64,000 nucleotides of DNA from Gnetum montanum (Eukaryota > Streptophyta > Gnetopsida > Gnetales > Gnetaceae). The position numbers and the translations under genes are program-made. The stretch is from NCBI GenBank assembly GCA_015680685.1, contig MNCI01004154.1:187796-251795 (forward strand). Direction: 5' to 3'. Of this stretch, positions 59,100 to 64,000 are shown piece by piece (position 1 is the first letter of the stretch; each line of letters starts with the position of its first letter). The notes beneath the pieces are model-generated. The model had not been told where the DNA came from. It searched no databases and saw only the letters and a list, made by a program, of their open reading frames with translations.

Positions 59100-61451
59100 G
59101 TGAGGGTTGAAGAGGACTACTAACTGCTAGGTTAGAAAAAAGGTTTTGTCCTTGATTAATTATCTAGATCACTTGGCTGAAAAACCAACTGTAAGTGCAC
59201 AACCCTTGTAGAATTTCATTATTGCGGCTATGGAGGAATCTCATCCTACATGGATGGGGTAGGAGGTAATTAGGTTGAAGGTGAAGGTGTATATGTAGAA
59301 GGATGTAGAGGATACTATGGATATGGATATGAGTTTTTTCCTTGAGTAGATGCTGAATGTGTTTAGTGGGACTCTCGAGGGTAATAGTGATGCTGGAATG
59401 ATGTATAACTTGCAAAAATTTTAGGAGAGATGAGCTGGTGAACATAGTACCCATATGGATCTAGTTGCCTATAAGGGTATTATTGCTTTAGTGGTGGCAT
59501 TCCCCATGATCGTGGTTAATACCATTGTTGATATTATTCATACAGTTGTGAAGGAGTTCCACTTGGGTAGTAAGCTTATTACTATTGGTGGAATTGCTAT
59601 GGATTGGCTTGAGAATAAAGCAATCATCTTAGAGCTTGCCTACGTGCTAGGTAAGGATTCAATATATACACTCCAGACTCTTGTAAGTGTGACACCACAG
59701 GGCAACATTCCTTTAGATTTTTGTATTGATAAATGTCACATTCAGTTTCATCATTAGAGTTAGACTCCACAACTTCCTCTACTATAGCAGCTTTGCCCTT
59801 ACCTCTTTGGTAGGCATGTTTAGCTTCTTTTCACCTCATGCGGTTACAATCACTATTTTTCTCTTTGGAGTCTTTAGCAATCTTCAAAGTGGTTTGAAAT
59901 TTTTCATCTAAAAATTCCCATAACTTATCAACCTTTGTCAAAATATCAAAAATAGACTTTTGAATGGGCAGAGTTTTCCTGTTCACCACTTCATCAAGTG
60001 GTGACTCCTTGTCACAAAATTGGACCTCACATTTCCTAATGTAATGATTCCTATGATACTCTTCTACACTTTCCCTTTTTCATAGCTCACCTTCTTCTTT
60101 TGCTACCTACTCAATTAGCCTTTGGATCTTATGAGTTCTCAATTTAGACAATCTTCCTTGGGAATACACCCCAAGAGTTCTTCTAGTTTCTACTCTAAGC
60201 CCATTTATGATGTGGTGAAGTTGTTCCCTCTAAGAATAACCATGATAAGGGCATTGGTGCAATAGTGAATAGTATCAATCCATGGTGGCATCCAAGGGTT
60301 CATGTGTTCCTTGTTTCTAGCCTTGGGCGTGCCTTCTCAGATTAGACACTTGGGAATATGTTTGGTATTTGTCATTGAATAACTCCAACATGGTACTCCA
60401 TCTATAGATAGATTCCATCTCCAAAGACTAGTATCAGCTTTCAACTTCCTTGATGAGTGTCCTGGGGAAGAGCTTAAGTTTTTTCCACTTATTTTCTATA
60501 TTTTTTAAGGCACAAGCATCATCAAAATCTTGTAGATGTGTTTTTAGATCAGAGTTGTATCCCCCCTCAAATCTTGGAATATTGTTCATGTCTAAGCACT
60601 TGATCCAACTATCTTTCATATGCCTAGTTAAAATTTTAATTTCCTCTACAATGTTGAGCATACTTCAAGTTGCTAATAAAGGTTCATCATCATCACTACA
60701 TCGATGATGGTTTCAACCACCCCTTCGGTCTTGGTGGTCTTCATGGTCATTATTGTCTTGTTGATCACCTTCATCATGATTATTTCAGTGGTGGCTTCCA
60801 TGAGAACCAGCAGATGAAGAGGAATTTTTAGAATTGGATGAATAGGATGAAGAAGAAGATGGAATACCACCATTACCATGCTTATGCTTATTACAATCAT
60901 CATCCTTAGATCCCTAACTATTGTGATGATTACCTAAGTCCCTACCTTGGCTATCGCTTTTTCTAAACCTATTTTATGAATAGTGGATCACAGGTTCAAG
61001 TTCACACCCTCATCACTAGTATCATGAGGTGGAGAATCTTCATGTTAAAAACCCTCAAAGGGAGGATCCTCATTGTCATCTTGATTTAGTAGGAATAAGG
61101 GATTAGTAAAAATTTTCCCCTTCATAGCCTCATGGAGTTTCTCTTGATGTTTTTCTTGTTTGTGTTGTGTTTCAGTGGAATAGTAGTTTCGAGTGTCATA
61201 ACCATCCACAACATATTCTTTGTGAAGATCTACTATGCCTAGCTTCTTAAGGGTTTTAAACAACATCTCAGGCACATATCTATTGGGGTGAAAAATGATT
61301 TTGCCCTCCATATCATGACATTGCAATTGTTCATCTTGGTGTAGGATGAAGGTGAAGTTGGGTACAAACTCATATGGATATGAGTATATACCACTTTGCA
61401 CTCCTCTGGGACCAATAGCTTAACATCTTCACGCTTGTGAGAAGAAGACAT
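59100..61451 (-). pseudogene. Athila-C gag
   Basis: From MSSSHKREDVKLL at 61451 the minus strand encodes YPYEFVPNFTFILHQDEQLQ and the LPxxRYVPEML-like block, then a His/Ser/Asp-rich linker (60680-60900). The core follows: RFEGGYNSDLKTHLQDFDDA and IENKWKKLKLFPRTLI (60434-60600), then FNDKYQTYSQVS. A charged tail and CDIYQYKNLKECCPVVSHLQ (about 59680-59740) correspond to the Cys-rich stretch of Athila-B. A frame change near 61400 and many stops are present. Confidence 0.8.
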
Positions 61452-61586
61452 TTTACAACATGAAATAAAATTATCAATGTGCTTTTATAATTCTATATAT
61501 ATTGGGAATGATATTGACCATGAGGTTTGTACAATGATACTAATGGCATTCACTTAGACCTATATAGGATACATTCCACAAATAAA

Positions 61587-61605
61587 GTCCCCAGCAGTGA
61601 TGCCA
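61587..61605 (-). other. Athila-C primer binding site
   Basis: The minus strand reads TGGCATCACTGCTGGGGAC one base inside the LTR, the same tRNA-Asp-type site as in Athila-A and B. Confidence 0.75.
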
Positions 61606-61606
61606 A

Positions 61607-61722
61607 TGATGAGCGATGAGGTACCCCTACACCCAACCATATGAATCACAAAGCATTCACGCATGATTTGGTTGAATTCCATGGACTTTATTGTTTTTGG
61701 TGCACTAGTTCTTTAGGAAATG
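61607..61722 (-). repeat. Truncated 5' LTR of Athila-C
   Basis: Only the last 116 bp (U5 end) remain, matching 49060-49170. It stops abruptly at about 61722 against LINE sequence, indicating a deletion that removed U3 and R. Confidence 0.7.
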
Positions 61723-63123
61723 AAAGATAGTTTGCTACAATAATGAAAAGATAGAAGTCATAGGAAAACCTTGAAAAATTGACTACTAAAGAGAAAAGGA
61801 GGAACTCAATTAAAAATTTGTAGCAACTTAAGCATTAGCATTAGTAAGTAGGGTACATGTAAGATAAATCAAGTAAACACCAAATCTTAAGTTCTAGAGA
61901 CATGTAATAATGAAATCCCATTCAATCATATCATAATCTTTATCATAATCTAACTGAATAAAAGTAATTTTCTAATTAGTATTAGAAGTCCATTGAATTC
62001 CCTCCCATGTTGTAATTACATTATTCAAGATATGTCTACCTTTAAGAAACCTATCTACTTAGGCTTAATGATATCATTTATAATCTTCTGAATCACACAG
62101 ACCATGCATTTAGCTAAAATTCTATAAATGTGGTTAAGAAGAATAATAGGCTTCAAATTACTAATATGTTGAAGATCTCCATTCTTAGGAAGAAAAAAAA
62201 ACATACCTTTATTTATATTTTTATCAAGAGAAACTTGTTTAATTGATAGGTTTCTAGAAAACATGAAAGAAACCATCTCTAATAATGTCCTGATGCTTTT
62301 GAAAAAAAAAAAGCAACTAGAAAACCATCNNNNNNNNNNNNNNNNNNNNNNNNNNNNNNNNNNNNNNNNNNNNNNNNNNNNNNNNNNNNNNNNNNNNNNN
62401 NNNNNNNNNNNNNNNNNNNNNNNNNNNNNNNNNNNNNNNNNNNNNNNNNNNNNNNNNNNNNNNNNNNNNNNNNNNNNNNNNNNNNNNNNNNNNNNNNNNN
62501 NNNNNNNNNNNNNNNNNNNNNNNNNNNNNNNNNNNNNNNNNNNNNNNNNNNNNNNNNNNNNNNNNNNNNNNNNNNNNNNNNNNNNNNNNNNNNNNNNNNN
62601 NATGCTTTCATTTAGCAAATTACTTACCAAACTATCTTGCATAATTTATAACTCTACAAGTAGTTTGCTACTACAAATCAATTCAATTAATATTATCAAT
62701 AAGTTGTTTCTATATTCTACAAAGGGTTTAAAATATTTTTTTCCCACTTGGTCCTATAAACATAACAACATTCATATAAAAAAGATCTTGCTTTTGAAAT
62801 AAGGATAAATTAATTCCAGAGAGAAAAATGTTGATAGAAAAATGATTTAAGAAAATAACATCCATATGAACTTCTACTTTTCCTATGGAATTTCAAAAAG
62901 AAACATTAGACATGTAAAATCTATCCAACAATAGTAAATTTTACCATTTCCTTGTTGATAATTACATAAAGTATGATTCTTTTCATTTGAATGATTTTAG
63001 AATAAAGACCAAATATTAAAGAAAATATTTTTCTTTAAAATTATAATAATATACTTTTTCTTAAGAAGACATATTAGGAGGAAGGCCACCAAGTTTATCT
63101 AGATGAATTTAAGCCATATATGG
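61723..63123 (-). pseudogene. Third LINE fragment (RT N-terminal part)
   Basis: The minus strand at 62055-62230 encodes FFLPKNGDLQHISNLKPIIL, then LNHIYRILAKCMVCVIQKII, the start of LINE reverse transcriptase. Past a stop it continues with GRHILNNVITTWEGIQWTSN and FIQLDYDKDYDMIEWDFI, where the last block holds the first catalytic Asp of motif A (FxxLDxxKAFD). Upstream (62600-63100) is decayed AT-rich sequence interrupted by an assembly gap. Confidence 0.72.
62330..62601. other. Assembly gap (272 N)
   Basis: A run of N inside the LINE. Frames drawn across it are meaningless. Confidence 0.99.
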
Positions 63124-64000
63124 TGATGAGAGTAGGTTACTCTAGCAGTTATTCTAATTATTAGAACAGTTACTCTAGCGGTTTATTCTAATTATTAAGC
63201 AGTTACTCTAGTAGTTTATTCTAATTATTAGAGTGGTTACTTTAGCATTTATTCTAATTATTAGAGTGATTACTCTAATTATTAGAGTAGTTTCTCCCAA
63301 GCCTATAAATATAGTGCCCAAGCACACAATTGGAAAGAAGTATTTTAGCAGTCAAGTAGTGAAACTCTTGTAGTTTGTTTGAAAGTTAGAGTATTTTCCA
63401 AGTGCCCATAGTAGGAGGTCTAAGTATGGACGGATCTTTATTTGAGCATTGTGTACTTGAGCACACCTTGTGTATGGTAATAAAGATAAGCTCTTTGATT
63501 CATCCTTGCAGCACTTGAGATTTATTTTCTTACACATTACTTTTATTTTATTTTTTATGCATTTATTTTATTTTATGCACTTTACATTTATGTTATTAGC
63601 ATAGAAATTCATTTTGATCAATTAAGCAAATAATTAAATTACACAAGTATGATCACTTCGAGCATGTGTGTAACACTTGGTAACCCAGTAATGATTAGTG
63701 TTTGGTATTCCCAGTAGTGTTGTGCTAGTTCAGGATGTGTATGACAAGTGAGAATGGATACTGGTGTTAGGATTAGTTTAAAGCTTAGTTAATGAATATT
63801 TAAGTTAAATTAGTTACTTAGTTATCTCTCTCTTCTCCCTTATTAGCAGTAGGACATAAACACATAAAAGCTATAAAAATCATATGCTCAAGTTTACTTA
63901 ACCATACAATCGTGACATACAAGTAAATTTTGGAAGACAACAATTAACCAACCCATATTTGTTCCATAAGGACGCATAAGCACTTAGTCCTTGGAATTTG
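63124..64000 (+). repeat. Athila-family LTR (Athila-D), cut by the window end
   Basis: It starts TGATGAGAGTAGG, and from about 63400 onward it matches the R-U5 part of Athila-B in the plus orientation (GGATCTTTATTTGAGCA..., then GTGTGTAACACTTGGTAA). The U3 has five or six copies of TCTAATTATTAGA-type palindromes alternating with GTTACTCTAG (63135-63295), followed by CTATAAATATAG at 63302-63313. The LTR end and any interior lie beyond the window. Confidence 0.72.

Larger units (their letters stand above)
49057..61722 (-). mobile_element. Athila-C: full-coding-length Athila element with extra ORF
   Basis: On the minus strand it has a truncated 5' LTR (61607-61722), tRNA-Asp-type primer site (61587-61605), gag, protease, RT-RNase H, integrase, a 3' UTR block shared with Athila-A/B, an additional long ORF and a 3' LTR (49057-49992). 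At 12.7 kb it is longer than Athila-A because of about 3 kb between the 3' UTR block and the 3' LTR. The U3 half of the 5' LTR is lost, so no target duplication can be checked. All genes carry stops. Confidence 0.82.

Noticed and set aside
62055-62802. Long frames spanning the N run
   Set aside because: They exist only because N translates to X. Only the flanking LINE motifs are real.

Overview
This 64 kb window looks like heterochromatic, gene-poor nuclear DNA of a large plant genome, most probably a seed plant. It is AT-rich and consists almost entirely of nested, decayed retrotransposons: LINEs, Athila-lineage and Tat-lineage Ty3/gypsy LTR elements, and one small LTR element of another family. 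I see no intact host gene, rRNA, tRNA or prokaryotic feature. Coding remnants are mostly broken by nonsense codons rather than frameshifts, and most of those are TAG.

Layout. (1) 1-5592 and 34323-about 35220: one minus-strand LINE (reverse transcriptase at the left end, endonuclease around 5300-5620 and 34323-34420, ORF1-like remnants beyond). It is interrupted by a small LTR element (558-4338, itself holding a solo Athila-family LTR at 1543-2415) and by Athila-A. (2) Athila-A, 5593-34317, minus strand, flanked by the 5-bp duplication ATCTT. It has 0.8-0.86 kb LTRs, a tRNA-Asp-type primer binding site, gag, protease, reverse transcriptase/RNase H and integrase. (3) A Tat-lineage element, 9526-28328, minus strand, sits inside the integrase gene of Athila-A. 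It has 1.84 kb LTRs and a dual RNase H. (4) Between protease and reverse transcriptase of the Tat element lies a plus-strand (antisense) eight-exon gene, 17006-21384. Every splice junction keeps the reading phase. It encodes an FCP1/NIF-like HAD phosphatase domain followed by a long unassigned region. (5) 35220-38050 is an island without clear transposon coding, with a SINE-like segment, a 120-150 bp degenerate tandem repeat and a short exon-like frame. (6) A second minus-strand LINE, about 38800-40920, is interrupted by Athila-B, 40921-47661 (plus strand, duplication AATTT), which keeps gag and protease but has lost reverse transcriptase, RNase H and integrase. (7) Athila-C, about 49057-61722, minus strand, has gag-pro-pol plus an extra 2.8 kb sense ORF downstream of integrase. 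That ORF is preceded by an internal copy of the LTR U3-type palindromic array and a TATA box. (8) A LINE with a 272-base assembly gap, then the start of another Athila-family LTR (63124 to the window end).

How it fits together. The LINEs are the oldest layer, Athila copies landed in them, and the Tat element landed in Athila-A. Five LTR subfamilies here carry arrays of short palindromes just upstream of their TATA box, each with a different palindrome sequence. The most unusual content is the intron-containing antisense FCP1-like gene of the Tat element and the internal U3-like promoter module of Athila-C.
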